Shown here: one piece after another, positions 15,464-23,335 of the stretch
How positions within the stretch are numbered: the stretch's first letter is position 1
Layout of the letters: the number at the start of each line of letters is the position of its first letter
Assembly (NCBI GenBank): GCA_964565705.1
Contig: CAZMGD010000038.1
Span: 1-33,662 of the forward strand
From: CAZMGD01 sp964565705
Lineage (GTDB): Bacteria; Actinomycetota; Acidimicrobiia; Acidimicrobiales; Ilumatobacteraceae
DNA length: 33,662 bases
Direction of reading: 5' to 3'
The notes under the pieces: generated by a model
What the model saw: the letters and a program-made list of their open reading frames with translations, nothing else
Databases searched by the model: none
What the model was told of the DNA's origin: nothing
Position numbers and translations under genes: made by a program

Positions 15464-15914
15464 CGGGAGGCATGTACGGCAGCCGGGTGCCCGCGCCCTC
15501 CTCCTCGTGGAGCAGCGGCAGCAGGATGTCCGCCAGCCCGACGTAGCCGTCGTGGGTGCCGTCGGGGCCGAGCACGGGGAGGTCGGTCGTGTGGTTGAGG
15601 AGCATCGTGATCGAGGTCTCGATCGCGGGGTCGGTGGGGTGGCCGGTGATCGGTGGCGCAGTCATCCAGCTGCCGGTCGGCGCGGCATCGGCATCGGCGC
15701 CGGCGGCGATCGCTCGCGTGACATCGCGCTCGGTCAGGATGCCGACGATCGTGCCGTGATCGAGGATCGCGAGGGCGCCGAGATCGTGGTGCGCCATGGT
15801 TCGGGCGGCGGAGCGCAGCGTCGCGCCGGACCCGACGAACACCACCGACGGTCGCACCGTCGGCGCGATGGTTCGCGCCGGCGTTCCTGATGTCCCGGAC
15901 TCAGCGGTGGTCAT
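15459..15914 (-). CDS. CBS-pair protein
   Basis: 151 residues from ATG 15914 with a strong GGAGGTGA ribosome binding site. Two CBS motifs fill the protein: about 15-75 (VRPSVVFVGSGATLRSAART, ending GILTERDVTRAIAAG) and about 82-140 (MTAPPITGHPTDPAIETSIT, ending YVGLADILLPLL). The LTERDV segment is the usual adenosyl-ligand loop. Free-standing CBS pairs bind AMP, ATP or other adenosine compounds and report energy state. The gene lies 3 bases after a tandem USP gene in the same operon and ends convergently against the P-type ATPase. It may sense adenylates alongside the USP. Confidence 0.88.
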   Translation of the reverse strand: MTTAESGTSGTPARTIAPTVRPSVVFVGSGATLRSAARTMAHHDLGALAILDHGTIVGILTERDVTRAIAAGADADAAPTGSWMTAPPITGHPTDPAIETSITMLLNHTTDLPVLGPDGTHDGYVGLADILLPLLHEEEGAGTRLPYMPPD

Positions 15915-15917
15915 GGG

Positions 15918-16793
15918 TCACCTCCGTGCAGCGCCGCTCGAGGGTGCCCGGACGACGACGGTGGGCCGCGGCGATGCCGCGGCGACGGCATGGGCGACGG
16001 AACCGAAGATCGCCGCGCGCAGCGCGCCACGACCTCGGCTGCCGACGACGACGAGGTCGGCGGTGCCGGCGGCATCGATCAGCGCGCGAGCGGCCGGGCC
16101 CTCGACGAGCTCCCTGTGCACCGGGCCGCGGGCGCGATCGCGCGCGAGCTCGACAGCGCGGTCCAGCACTCTGGCGGCGTCGACTCGCAGGAGCCCGTGA
16201 GCGGTGTTCTCGACACCCTCCTGTGCGTACTCGTACTGCCACGCGTGCACGAGCACGATCTCGGCATCGCGGCGGTCCGCTTCGTCGACGGCCCACGTGA
16301 GCGCGTGCTCCGACGCCGGCGATCCGTCGACGCCGACGACGACACGGCCCACCGGTTCGGCCGGCGGCGCGCCCGGCACGAGCACGACCGGGCAGGGGCT
16401 GGTTCGGGCGACGGCGTGTGCGACGGATCCAAGGAGCAACGACTCAGCCGCCCCCGTTCCGGTCGTGCCGACCACGAGCAGGTCGCTGTCGGCAGCGCGG
16501 CGGACGAGTTCGGCCCGCGCGCTCTCCCACACGACGTCGGTCTCGACGCGGAGCGTCGGGTGTTCGGCTCGGACGAGATCGATCGCCGTGCCGACCGACT
16601 GCTCGGCAGCCGCGCCGATCTGCTGCATGTCGATGGGGATCCCGATGTACCAGGGGTCGACGACTCCTGGTGCGGTGTAGCACGCGACCACGCGCAAGAG
16701 CGCGTCGTCGCGCACGGCGATGCCTGCGGCCCACATCACCGCACGGGTGGACTGCGGCGAACCGTCGAACCCCACGGTCAATGTGTGTGTCAT
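15918..16793 (-). CDS. Tandem universal stress protein with intact ATP motifs
   Basis: 291 residues from ATG 16793 (MTHTLTVGFDGSPQSTRAVM), preceded by GGATGG. An upstream extension to 17282 has no coding character and runs across the divergent ABC gene. Both UspA domains have the full ATP-binding signature G-x2-G-x9-G-S: GTTGTGAAESLLLGS and GSRGRGALRAAIFGS. This contrasts with the degenerate motifs of the other USPs in the window, so this one is the best candidate for true ATP binding. It is co-transcribed with the CBS gene 3 bases downstream. A DosR-like palindrome is centred 44 bases upstream of the ATG, a spacing compatible with activation of a leaderless promoter. Confidence 0.9.
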   Translation of the reverse strand: MTHTLTVGFDGSPQSTRAVMWAAGIAVRDDALLRVVACYTAPGVVDPWYIGIPIDMQQIGAAAEQSVGTAIDLVRAEHPTLRVETDVVWESARAELVRRAADSDLLVVGTTGTGAAESLLLGSVAHAVARTSPCPVVLVPGAPPAEPVGRVVVGVDGSPASEHALTWAVDEADRRDAEIVLVHAWQYEYAQEGVENTAHGLLRVDAARVLDRAVELARDRARGPVHRELVEGPAARALIDAAGTADLVVVGSRGRGALRAAIFGSVAHAVAAASPRPTVVVRAPSSGAARR

Positions 16794-16830
16794 GCCATCC
16801 AGGATCGCCCCGCAACCCCCGGGGCGCCTA

Positions 16831-16844
16831 GGGGCCTTGGTCCC
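16831..16844. promoter_or_regulatory. DosR/DevR-like palindrome between USP and ABC genes
   Basis: GGGGCCTTGGTCCC is an imperfect inverted repeat. Compared with the core of the mycobacterial DosR box (GGGACTWWAGTCCC), the outer GGG, C, central TT, and GTCCC agree. It lies in the 80-base divergent region, 38 bases before the USP ATG and 30 before the ABC GTG. USP genes are classic members of DosR-type hypoxia regulons. No DosR/DosS pair is in the window, so the assignment is by pattern and context only. Confidence 0.4.
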
Positions 16845-16873
16845 ACACCGGGAACCGGTGGAAGGATGGCCGG

Positions 16874-17788
16874 GTGGCGCGGAGCGGTTGCAGCGACGGA
16901 GTGGCGATTCGCTGCACGGGAGTGTGCAAGCGGTTCGGGGCGAATCGAGCGCTCGACGGTCTGGACCTGGAGGTCGCCACGGGCAGCGTGGTCGGTTACC
17001 TGGGTCCGAACGGGGCGGGGAAGTCGACGACGATCCGGATCCTGCTCGATCTGGCGAGAGCCGACGGCGGGTCGGTCGAGGTGCTCGGCGTCGACCCCCG
17101 GCTGGGCGGCCCCGGGTTGCGTCGTCGCATCGGATACGTGCCGGGCGAGCTCCGGTTGGACGATCGGTTGACGGTCGAGGAGACGTTGCGCTCGTGGGCG
17201 CGGCTTCGTGAGGAGCCGCGGGCCGTCGAGCATGCCGCGGTGCTGTGCGATCGCCTCGCCCTCGACCCGTCTCGCAGCGCACGCACGTTGTCGAGCGGCA
17301 ACCGCCGCAAGGTGGGCTTGGTCGGCGCGTTCATGAGCCGTCCTGAGCTGTTGGTGCTCGACGAGCCGACGAGCGGGGTGGATCCGCTCGTGCGCGCCGA
17401 GTTCTTCGCGCTCGTGGACGAGGCGAGGGCCGAAGGCCGCACGGTGTTCCTGTCGTCGCACGTCCTGAGCGATGTGCAGCGGGTGGCCGACGCGGTCGCG
17501 GTCGTGCGCGCCGGCCGGGTGGTGGCGCAGGGCTCGGTGGCCGATCTGCGCCGCGCCGCGCGGCAGCGCTTCACGGTCTGGTTCGAGTCGGAGGTGCCCG
17601 AGGGTGAGCTGCGGGCGATGCGCGATGTCTCGGATCTCGACGTGCAGGGTGTGGAGGTCAGCGGCACCATCGAGGGTGCACCGAACGAGCTGCTGAGCCT
17701 CCTGGCCCGCCACCGGGTTTCGCACATCTTGATGCCCGAGCCCGATCTGGAGGATGCGTTCCTGCGCTTCTACGAGGAGGCACCGTGA
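16874..17788 (+). CDS. ABC transporter ATP-binding protein (ABC-2 exporter type)
   Basis: 304 residues from GTG 16874, with AAGGA upstream. Walker A is GPNGAGKST (44-52), the signature is LSSGNRRK (139-146, a variant of LSGGQ), and Walker B is LLVLDEPTSG (159-168), followed by the switch His in LSSHVLSD. The C-terminal 80 residues form the DUF4162-like extension usual for exporter ATPases of the DrrA/CcmA type, ending in DLEDAFLRFYEEAP. It overlaps the permease gene as GTGA, so the two make one transporter. Substrate is unknown: drug, lipid and antibiotic export are all possible. It is divergent from the USP-CBS operon. Confidence 0.92.
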   Translation: MARSGCSDGVAIRCTGVCKRFGANRALDGLDLEVATGSVVGYLGPNGAGKSTTIRILLDLARADGGSVEVLGVDPRLGGPGLRRRIGYVPGELRLDDRLTVEETLRSWARLREEPRAVEHAAVLCDRLALDPSRSARTLSSGNRRKVGLVGAFMSRPELLVLDEPTSGVDPLVRAEFFALVDEARAEGRTVFLSSHVLSDVQRVADAVAVVRAGRVVAQGSVADLRRAARQRFTVWFESEVPEGELRAMRDVSDLDVQGVEVSGTIEGAPNELLSLLARHRVSHILMPEPDLEDAFLRFYEEAP

Positions 17789-18588
17789 GCGCCGCCGTCG
17801 GCGAACTCGTCCTCGGCGGTGTCCGGGCCATCCGGCGGTCCGCCCTCTGGTGGGGCATCGGGGTGCTGGCGATGGCGGTGGTGACCGCAGCGTTCTGGCC
17901 GAGCCTCGAGCACAGCGACGCGCTCACCAGCTTCGAGGACATGGACGACCTGCTCGCCGCGTTCGGGGCCCAGAACATCGCGACCGCGGCGGGGTACCTG
18001 GATGGTCAGCTCTACTCGCTGATGCTGCCGCTGCTGCTGTCCGGGTTGAGCATCGCGACCGTCACGGCCTTGACCTCGGGCGACGAGGATGCCGGACGCC
18101 TCGAGTTCCTTCACGCGCTCCCCGTGTCGCGTCGCGCGGTGTGGCTCGGCCGCTGGTGCTCGTCCGTCGTGGCGCTGCTCGCGGTCGGGACCGCGGCGGC
18201 GGTGGTGATGGTCGCGCTCCGCGTCCCGCTGTCGTACACCGAGGCACCGTGGACGCGGATCGCGGCGGCGACCGTGGGTGCAATGCTGCTGGCGGCGTTG
18301 CACGCCGCGGTCGCGTTCGCCGTGGGAGCTGCGGGCGGCAGCCGAGGTCGAGCGGTCGCGCTCGCTCTCTTCGTCGTCGTGGTCGGCTACGTGGCGGCGC
18401 TCCTCGTGCCGCTCGTCGACACACTGCTGTGGGTTCGCAACCTGTCGCCGTGGCACTGGGCGCTCCGGGGCCAGCCCGTCACGAACGGTGCCGCGACCCC
18501 GTGGTGGCTGCTCGTCGTCGGGCTCGCCGCGGCGCTGGTGCTCCTCGGTGCGGTCGCGATCGAGCGCCGCGACATCCGTGCCGCGTGA
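17785..18588 (+). CDS. ABC-2 type permease
   Basis: 267 residues from a GTG that overlaps the ATPase stop. About six hydrophobic helices can be seen: near residues 21-40, 78-98, 122-147, 155-180, 190-215 and 234-258. The GDEDAGRLEFLHALPVSRRA segment after the second helix is the cytoplasmic coupling region typical of ABC-2 permeases ('E-x-G-x-L-x-x-L-x-x-x-P-x-S-R'). Its role is the membrane channel for the preceding ATPase. It is convergent with a tandem USP gene that ends 5 bases away; a hairpin covers the junction. Confidence 0.88.
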   Translation: MSAAVGELVLGGVRAIRRSALWWGIGVLAMAVVTAAFWPSLEHSDALTSFEDMDDLLAAFGAQNIATAAGYLDGQLYSLMLPLLLSGLSIATVTALTSGDEDAGRLEFLHALPVSRRAVWLGRWCSSVVALLAVGTAAAVVMVALRVPLSYTEAPWTRIAAATVGAMLLAALHAAVAFAVGAAGGSRGRAVALALFVVVVGYVAALLVPLVDTLLWVRNLSPWHWALRGQPVTNGAATPWWLLVVGLAAALVLLGAVAIERRDIRAA

Positions 18589-18601
18589 CGTGCCTACGCG
18601 G
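18581..18601. terminator. Hairpin at convergent gene ends
   Basis: CCGCGT (18581-18586) pairs perfectly with ACGCGG (18596-18601) around a 9-base loop that holds the permease stop codon and the start of the USP stop codon region. No T tract is present. It has the same design as the hairpin at 15439-15463. Confidence 0.3.
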
Positions 18602-19460
18602 ACCTGACGACGACGACCGGCACCGGCGAACGCGCCGCGACATCGTGGGCGACCGAGCCGAGTCGACCCGTCCGCACGATCCGCCCCTTGCTTCCCACGA
18701 CCAGCAGATCCGACCCTGAGGCCATCCGAAGCAGTGCCTCGGCCGGTCGATCCTCCACGAGCATCCCCTCGACGGACACGGTGGTCTGCTCCCGAGCGGA
18801 GGTGACCACCGCGTCGAGCGCCGCTGCAGCGTCGTGCCGAGCGCGAGCCAGGCCCTCGCTGGACCGGACGCCCGCCCGATGCAGGGGGCGGAGCGTGTGC
18901 ACGACCAGGAGCTCCGCATTGCGCCGTTGCGCTGCCTCCGTCGCCCAGGCGAGCGCCGCTGTGGAACCGGAGCTCCCGTCGACGCCGACCACGACGCGTC
19001 CTCGCGGCTCGGGCGGGTCGAGATGGGGTACGAGCACCACCGGGCAAACGGCATTCGCGGCGACCGACAGGGCGACGGACCCGAGCACCATGCGCGCCAC
19101 GTCGCGGTAGTGCGCCGAGCCGAGGACGACCAACCGGGCGCGCGACGAGGCGTCGATCAGCTCGTCACGCGGCCGTCCGGGCGCGACCTCGGAGGTGAAG
19201 CACACGGCGGGGTGCTGCGCCCGCTGCACCGCGATCACGGCGTCGAGCTCCCGTCGGATCTCCTCCCGGAGGGCTTCGATGTTCACCGGAACGATCGAGT
19301 ACCACGGGTTCAGGGTCGCTGGATCACCCACGCACGCCATGACGTGAACGCCCACACCGAGACGCGCCGCCTCGTCGCCCGCCCAGCACAGCGCTCGCTG
19401 GGACGCTCGGGTGCCGTCGAAGCCGACGAGCACATGGGGGTGGCCGGTGTGGCTGTCCAC
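18594..19460 (-). CDS. Tandem universal stress protein
   Basis: 288 residues from ATG 19460. Two UspA domains are present (about 8-148 and 153-287). The first domain begins PHVLVGFDGTRASQRALCWA and its nucleotide loop is GSAHYRDVARMVLGS, missing the second Gly of the ATP signature. The second has GSKGRIVRTGRLGS, with the loop one residue short. Nucleotide binding may thus be weakened. NPWYSIVPVNIEALREEI in domain one resembles the DPWYIGIPIDMQQ segment of the USP at 15918-16793, suggesting the two are recent relatives. It lies 69 bases downstream of the CYTH-CHAD gene on the same strand and may share its transcript. Confidence 0.9.
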   Translation of the reverse strand: MDSHTGHPHVLVGFDGTRASQRALCWAGDEAARLGVGVHVMACVGDPATLNPWYSIVPVNIEALREEIRRELDAVIAVQRAQHPAVCFTSEVAPGRPRDELIDASSRARLVVLGSAHYRDVARMVLGSVALSVAANAVCPVVLVPHLDPPEPRGRVVVGVDGSSGSTAALAWATEAAQRRNAELLVVHTLRPLHRAGVRSSEGLARARHDAAAALDAVVTSAREQTTVSVEGMLVEDRPAEALLRMASGSDLLVVGSKGRIVRTGRLGSVAHDVAARSPVPVVVVRSA

Positions 19461-19529
19461 GCTCTCACCATGCCGCCGAGCCGGGGCCGGCGAGTAGGGC
19501 CGAACGTAACAAGTGGTGCGCCGCGCGAG

Positions 19530-21041
19530 TCAGCGCAACCAACGTGGACGCTTCGCCCAGCCGTCGTCGACCGCGGCGAGGAACTCGCGCGCGTTGTCGT
19601 CGGCTCGCTGCTGCTCAGCGGCGTGCAGGCGCCCGTACGTGAACGAGGGTTCGCCCGCGTCGGCGGCCTCCGCGGCGAGGCGGAGCACCACGGTTCGGAT
19701 CACGACCGTGTCCTGGTGGGCGCCGAGCAGCTCCTGCGCAGCTTCCATGCGGGTCGCGAGTTCGGAGGCGTCGGCGCCGAACACCTCGGTCACCGACTCT
19801 GCCGCGTAGCGAACTCGCTTGACCGCCTTGCGCAGCTCGTGGAGCTGCTCGTCGGTGGGACCGCCGCCGGCGACCGCCTCGTCGACCAGACGTCGCATCC
19901 GTCGATGGGCTCGACGCACCTCCGTGGGCAGCACCTTGCGCGCCGGCCGCCGGGAACGCTTCCCGCTGACGGCGTCGGTGATGTGGTCGAGGGAGTCGAG
20001 GAGCGCGATGTAGCGCGCCGAGGTGAGCTCGACCATCCCCTTCGTGTGAGCCTGGCCGTGGTCGCGGTTGAGGGTGGTGTCGATGCGTCGCCGCACGGGG
20101 CCGATGACCAGCGCCGGTGGCTGGTCGGCGACCGCGGCCCGAAGGTGTGCCCGGATCACCTCGGCATCACGGATCGGCCCGAGCACACCGCCGAGCCACA
20201 AGAGCTCGCTGCGGATCGGTTCGGTCACGTCGGGATCGAGCAGTCGGCGGTACGTGGCGAGCGCGCTGCGCAAGCGCCGAACGGCGACGCGCATCTTGTG
20301 CACTGCATCCTCGGCGTCCACACGCGCCATCGGATCGGCGGCGGCGAGGGCGGACACCTGCATGCGTAGATACGCCCGGACGACGTGGCCCGCGCTGCCT
20401 TCGGCGTCGATCACCGGATGCGGTGCGGCGTTCTCGAGTTGCTCGCCGAACGCACGGGACAGCTTCGATCGCGCTGTCGAGGGTGTCGCCCCGAGCCCCG
20501 TCAGGTGGTCGGCGAGCGCTCCGAGCATCGCCTCGCCGCCGTCCCCCACGACCTCGATCTCGACTTCGCGCCACTGGGTCGCGACGCCTGCCGCGGTGTC
20601 GGCGCGAACGGTGTCGTCGGCGAGCTCGACGACCACGGAGCCGGTCGCACCGACGATGTGATGGACCCGCCGGTGTGTCTGCAACCGGGCGACCGGCGCG
20701 ACCTCGTGGTCGCGCACGTGCACGGTCACGAGGTCGCGCAGCGCCTTCGGGACGTGTGACGTCGACCGCCCGAGCGGGCGCTGCACCTCGACTCGGGCTC
20801 CCGACGGCTGCTCGATCTTGAGGTGCCAACCGCTGTCGGACCCACCTGTCCGGCGTCGCAGACCGATGCCAGAGCGCAGCAGTCTCAGGTCTGCGGTGTC
20901 GAAGTACTCGGCGTCGAGGTGGTGATCGACGGGGCCGTCGATGCGGGTGACGCCAGCAACCGTGAGCAAGTCACCGACGACGAACCCCTCGTCCACATCG
21001 AACTTGTCTTCGATCTCGACGTGCGTTGCTGGTCCCGGCAT
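19530..21041 (-). CDS. CYTH-CHAD domain protein (polyphosphate-associated)
   Basis: 503 residues from ATG 21041, the only good start before the assembly gap. The CYTH domain (about 1-200) opens with the ExExK signature HVEIEDKF (E9, E11, K13) and continues with paired acidic and basic strands of a triphosphate tunnel (YFDTADLRLLRSGIGLRRR). The CHAD domain (about 215-495) has the two arginine/histidine-rich helices VHKMRVAVRRLRSALATYRR and LHELRKAVKRVRYAAE. CHAD domains bind polyphosphate and CYTH domains hydrolyse triphosphates, so the protein probably acts at polyphosphate granules. A PPK2 gene lies on the other side of the gap in the divergent direction, supporting that role. Confidence 0.92.
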   Translation of the reverse strand: MPGPATHVEIEDKFDVDEGFVVGDLLTVAGVTRIDGPVDHHLDAEYFDTADLRLLRSGIGLRRRTGGSDSGWHLKIEQPSGARVEVQRPLGRSTSHVPKALRDLVTVHVRDHEVAPVARLQTHRRVHHIVGATGSVVVELADDTVRADTAAGVATQWREVEIEVVGDGGEAMLGALADHLTGLGATPSTARSKLSRAFGEQLENAAPHPVIDAEGSAGHVVRAYLRMQVSALAAADPMARVDAEDAVHKMRVAVRRLRSALATYRRLLDPDVTEPIRSELLWLGGVLGPIRDAEVIRAHLRAAVADQPPALVIGPVRRRIDTTLNRDHGQAHTKGMVELTSARYIALLDSLDHITDAVSGKRSRRPARKVLPTEVRRAHRRMRRLVDEAVAGGGPTDEQLHELRKAVKRVRYAAESVTEVFGADASELATRMEAAQELLGAHQDTVVIRTVVLRLAAEAADAGEPSFTYGRLHAAEQQRADDNAREFLAAVDDGWAKRPRWLR

Positions 21042-21089
21042 CTGACGACCATGATGCCACCTTGTGACACGATCCTCTGACGGTGACGG

Positions 21090-21189
21090 NNNNNNNNNNN
21101 NNNNNNNNNNNNNNNNNNNNNNNNNNNNNNNNNNNNNNNNNNNNNNNNNNNNNNNNNNNNNNNNNNNNNNNNNNNNNNNNNNNNNNNNN
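21090..21189. other. Assembly gap (100 N)
   Basis: Exactly 100 undetermined bases, the conventional size for a scaffold gap of unknown length. It falls in the divergent promoter region between the CYTH-CHAD and PPK2 genes, so their shared regulatory sequence is missing and adjacency is only as certain as the scaffolding. Reading frames that appear to cross it are artefacts. Confidence 0.98.
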
Positions 21190-21200
21190 GGGACGAGACG

Positions 21201-22169
21201 ATGATGCCGGGTGACGAGATCGATGGGCTCGAGTCGGTGGTCGAGCTCGCCGACATCATCGACGCGCTGCAGGACTGCACGCCCGAGGAGCTGATGGCGC
21301 TCGGCCTGTCGACGGGCGACGCGTGGGACGAGATCGACGACCCGATCCTCATCGGCGCGGACGGCGTGCCGATCGAGACCTGGCGTGAGGGCTATCCCTA
21401 CTCGCAGCGGATGACGAGGGCCGAGTACGAGGAGTCCAAGCGGCTGCTGCAGATCGAGTTGCTGAAGGCGCAGGCGTGGCTGCGCGAGAGCGGCGGCAAG
21501 CTCGTGGTGGTGTTCGAGGGTCGTGACGCGGCCGGCAAGGGCGGCACGATCAAGCGGTTCATGGAGCATCTCAACCCGCGCGGGGCGACGGTCGTCGCGC
21601 TGTCGGCGCCGAGCGAGCGCGAGCGGGGCCAGTGGTACTTCCAGCGATACGTGCTGCACCTGCCGACGAGCGGCGAGATCACGCTGTTCGACCGGTCGTG
21701 GTACAACCGGGCCGGCGTCGAACGTGTCATGGGGTTCTGCACGGACGACGAGTACGAGGAGTTCATGCGCGAGGTCCCCGAGTTCGAGGGGATGCTCGTC
21801 CGCTCCGGGACCACTCTCGTCAAGCTGTGGTTCTCGGTGTCGCGACGCGAGCAGATCACCCGGTTCACGATCCGCCGTCTCGACCCGGTGCGCCGGTGGA
21901 AGCTGAGCCCGATGGATCTGGCGTCGTTGGATCGCTGGGACGAGTACACCGCGGTCAAAGAGGCGATGTTCCGCCGGACTCACACCGATCACGCCCCGTG
22001 GACGGTGGTTCGCAGCAACGACAAGAAGCGAGGCAGGGTCGAGGCGCTCCGCTTCGTGCTCGACCAGATCGATTACCCGGACAAGGACCTGGCCGTGGTC
22101 AGCGCCCCCGATCCCCTGATCGTCGGCCCGCCGTCGACGGTGGCGGCCGACGCCGGCGAGCGCAGCTGA
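21201..22169 (+). CDS. ppk2: Polyphosphate kinase 2, class I-like
   Basis: 322 residues from ATG 21201, 11 bases after the gap; a start inside the gap cannot be excluded. The PPK2 core has Walker A FEGRDAAGKGGTIKR (105-119), the lid-type RGATVVALSAPSERERGQWY (127-146) and Walker B LFDRSWYNRAGVERVMGF (162-179). The sequence WYNRAGVE is typical of class I PPK2, which transfers phosphate between polyphosphate and nucleoside diphosphates. An acidic N-terminal extension (about residues 1-55) precedes the core. The enzyme is cytosolic and could regenerate ATP or GTP from polyphosphate, or build it. It is divergent from the CYTH-CHAD gene. Confidence 0.92.
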   Translation: MMPGDEIDGLESVVELADIIDALQDCTPEELMALGLSTGDAWDEIDDPILIGADGVPIETWREGYPYSQRMTRAEYEESKRLLQIELLKAQAWLRESGGKLVVVFEGRDAAGKGGTIKRFMEHLNPRGATVVALSAPSERERGQWYFQRYVLHLPTSGEITLFDRSWYNRAGVERVMGFCTDDEYEEFMREVPEFEGMLVRSGTTLVKLWFSVSRREQITRFTIRRLDPVRRWKLSPMDLASLDRWDEYTAVKEAMFRRTHTDHAPWTVVRSNDKKRGRVEALRFVLDQIDYPDKDLAVVSAPDPLIVGPPSTVAADAGERS

Positions 22170-22252
22170 CCGGCCCCGTTCCGATCATCGGGCCCCTGCC
22201 AGGATGACATGCGTCCTGACGTCGACGCTCGAACCCTGGAGGGCACGACAAC

Positions 22253-22768
22253 ATGATCACCGGCCTCCTCCAACGATGCCGGACCTGGCCGCGCGACCGT
22301 CTCGCCGAACGCCTGAGCGCCGCGTGCTACGGCACGGTGCTGGTGCTGGTGGCGATCCCGGTGATCAGTGCGGAGGACGTGCTGTCGGGGTGGGGTTGGG
22401 AGCTGGTCACGGGGATCGGGGTCGCGACCTGGGTGGCCCACCTGTACGCGGAGGTCGTCGGCGATCACGTTCGCGGTGAATCGGGCATCAACCGCGCCGA
22501 GATCGCGCGAGCCATGGTGGACGGGTTGCCGATCCCCCTGGCCGCCGTGCTGCCGGCGGTCATGCTCCTGGTCGGCCGCGTCGACGTGCTCGACCCTTCC
22601 GTCGCGCTGTGGGCCGCGGTCGCGGTGGCGATCGGTCAGCTCGTCGCGGTCGGTGCGTTGATCGGGGGATTCGTGGCGCCGGGCGGCGCGCGCGTCTGGT
22701 CGTACGCGGGCGTCACGGCGGTCATCGGGATCGTCGTCGTCAGCGTCAAGCTGGCGCTCGGTCACTGA
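22253..22768 (+). CDS. Multi-pass membrane protein, function unknown
   Basis: 171 residues from ATG 22253 with GGAGGG about 9 bases upstream. Four or five hydrophobic segments are visible: about 25-40, 50-66, 90-107, 117-140 and 149-168. A polar EVVGDHVRGESGINRAEIAR segment (67-86) should face the cytoplasm. I do not recognise the family; small membrane proteins of this shape are often next to stress genes in actinobacteria, but that gives no function. It follows the PPK2 gene by 83 bases on the same strand. Confidence 0.7.
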   Translation: MITGLLQRCRTWPRDRLAERLSAACYGTVLVLVAIPVISAEDVLSGWGWELVTGIGVATWVAHLYAEVVGDHVRGESGINRAEIARAMVDGLPIPLAAVLPAVMLLVGRVDVLDPSVALWAAVAVAIGQLVAVGALIGGFVAPGGARVWSYAGVTAVIGIVVVSVKLALGH

Positions 22769-22789
22769 CCGGTGTCGGGGACGACGCGT

Positions 22790-22807
22790 CCACCCGCCGC
22801 CGGGTGG
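22790..22807 (+). terminator. Possible terminator hairpin
   Basis: CCACCC (22790-22795) and GGGTGG (22802-22807) can form a 6-bp stem with a 6-base loop, 22 bases after the membrane-protein stop. No T tract follows. It may separate that gene from the DUF6325 gene. Confidence 0.25.
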
Positions 22808-22862
22808 TGCTGACCTACCCGGCGGTGTGGTGAGATGGTGCAACCACAGCGGAGGAGCAAGC

Positions 22863-23303
22863 ATGACTGACGAAGGCGAGGCGATCGGACCGATCAGCTA
22901 CCTGATCGTCGAGTTCCCGGGCAACAAGATGACGGGCACAGGGTTCGCCGAGCTCATCGCGCTCGTCGACCGGGGGGTGATCCGGATCCTCGATCTCGAG
23001 TTCGTCACGTGTCGACCCGATGGCTCGGTGGCCGCTCTCCAACTCCGCGAGCTGGAGACCGACGGGCAGTTCGACCTGACGATCTTCGAGGGCATCTCGT
23101 CGGGGTTGCTCGACCAGTCCGACTTCGACGATGCGGCCAAGGCACTCGACCCCGGGTCGTCTGCCGGCATCTTGATCTTCGAGAACCGCTGGGCGAGCGC
23201 CTTCGTGAACGGCATGCGCGAGGGTGGCGGCGAGCTGGTGGCGGCGGGCTACATCCCGCTCGCCGACGTCGCCGCGTCGCTCGACGCCACCGAACCCGGC
23301 TGA
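22863..23303 (+). CDS. DUF6325/DUF1269-like protein
   Basis: 146 residues from ATG 22863, preceded by GGAGGAG. The protein opens with IGPISYLIVEFPGNKMTGTG and continues FAELIALVDRGVIRILDLEF, the start of the actinobacterial DUF6325 family (formerly grouped with DUF1269). It contains SAGILIFENRWASAFVNGMR near the end. This soluble alpha-beta protein has no known activity, but genes of this family regularly sit beside SHOCT-domain genes, as here. The next gene follows after 32 bases, so they are probably one transcript. Confidence 0.78.
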   Translation: MTDEGEAIGPISYLIVEFPGNKMTGTGFAELIALVDRGVIRILDLEFVTCRPDGSVAALQLRELETDGQFDLTIFEGISSGLLDQSDFDDAAKALDPGSSAGILIFENRWASAFVNGMREGGGELVAAGYIPLADVAASLDATEPG

Positions 23304-23335
23304 TCCGCAAGACACTGACGAAAGAGGACGAGGAC

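Noticed and set aside
19530..21992. Long minus-strand frame joining the CYTH-CHAD gene to sequence beyond the gap
   Set aside because: It crosses 100 N and then reads antisense to PPK2. The real gene starts at 21041.
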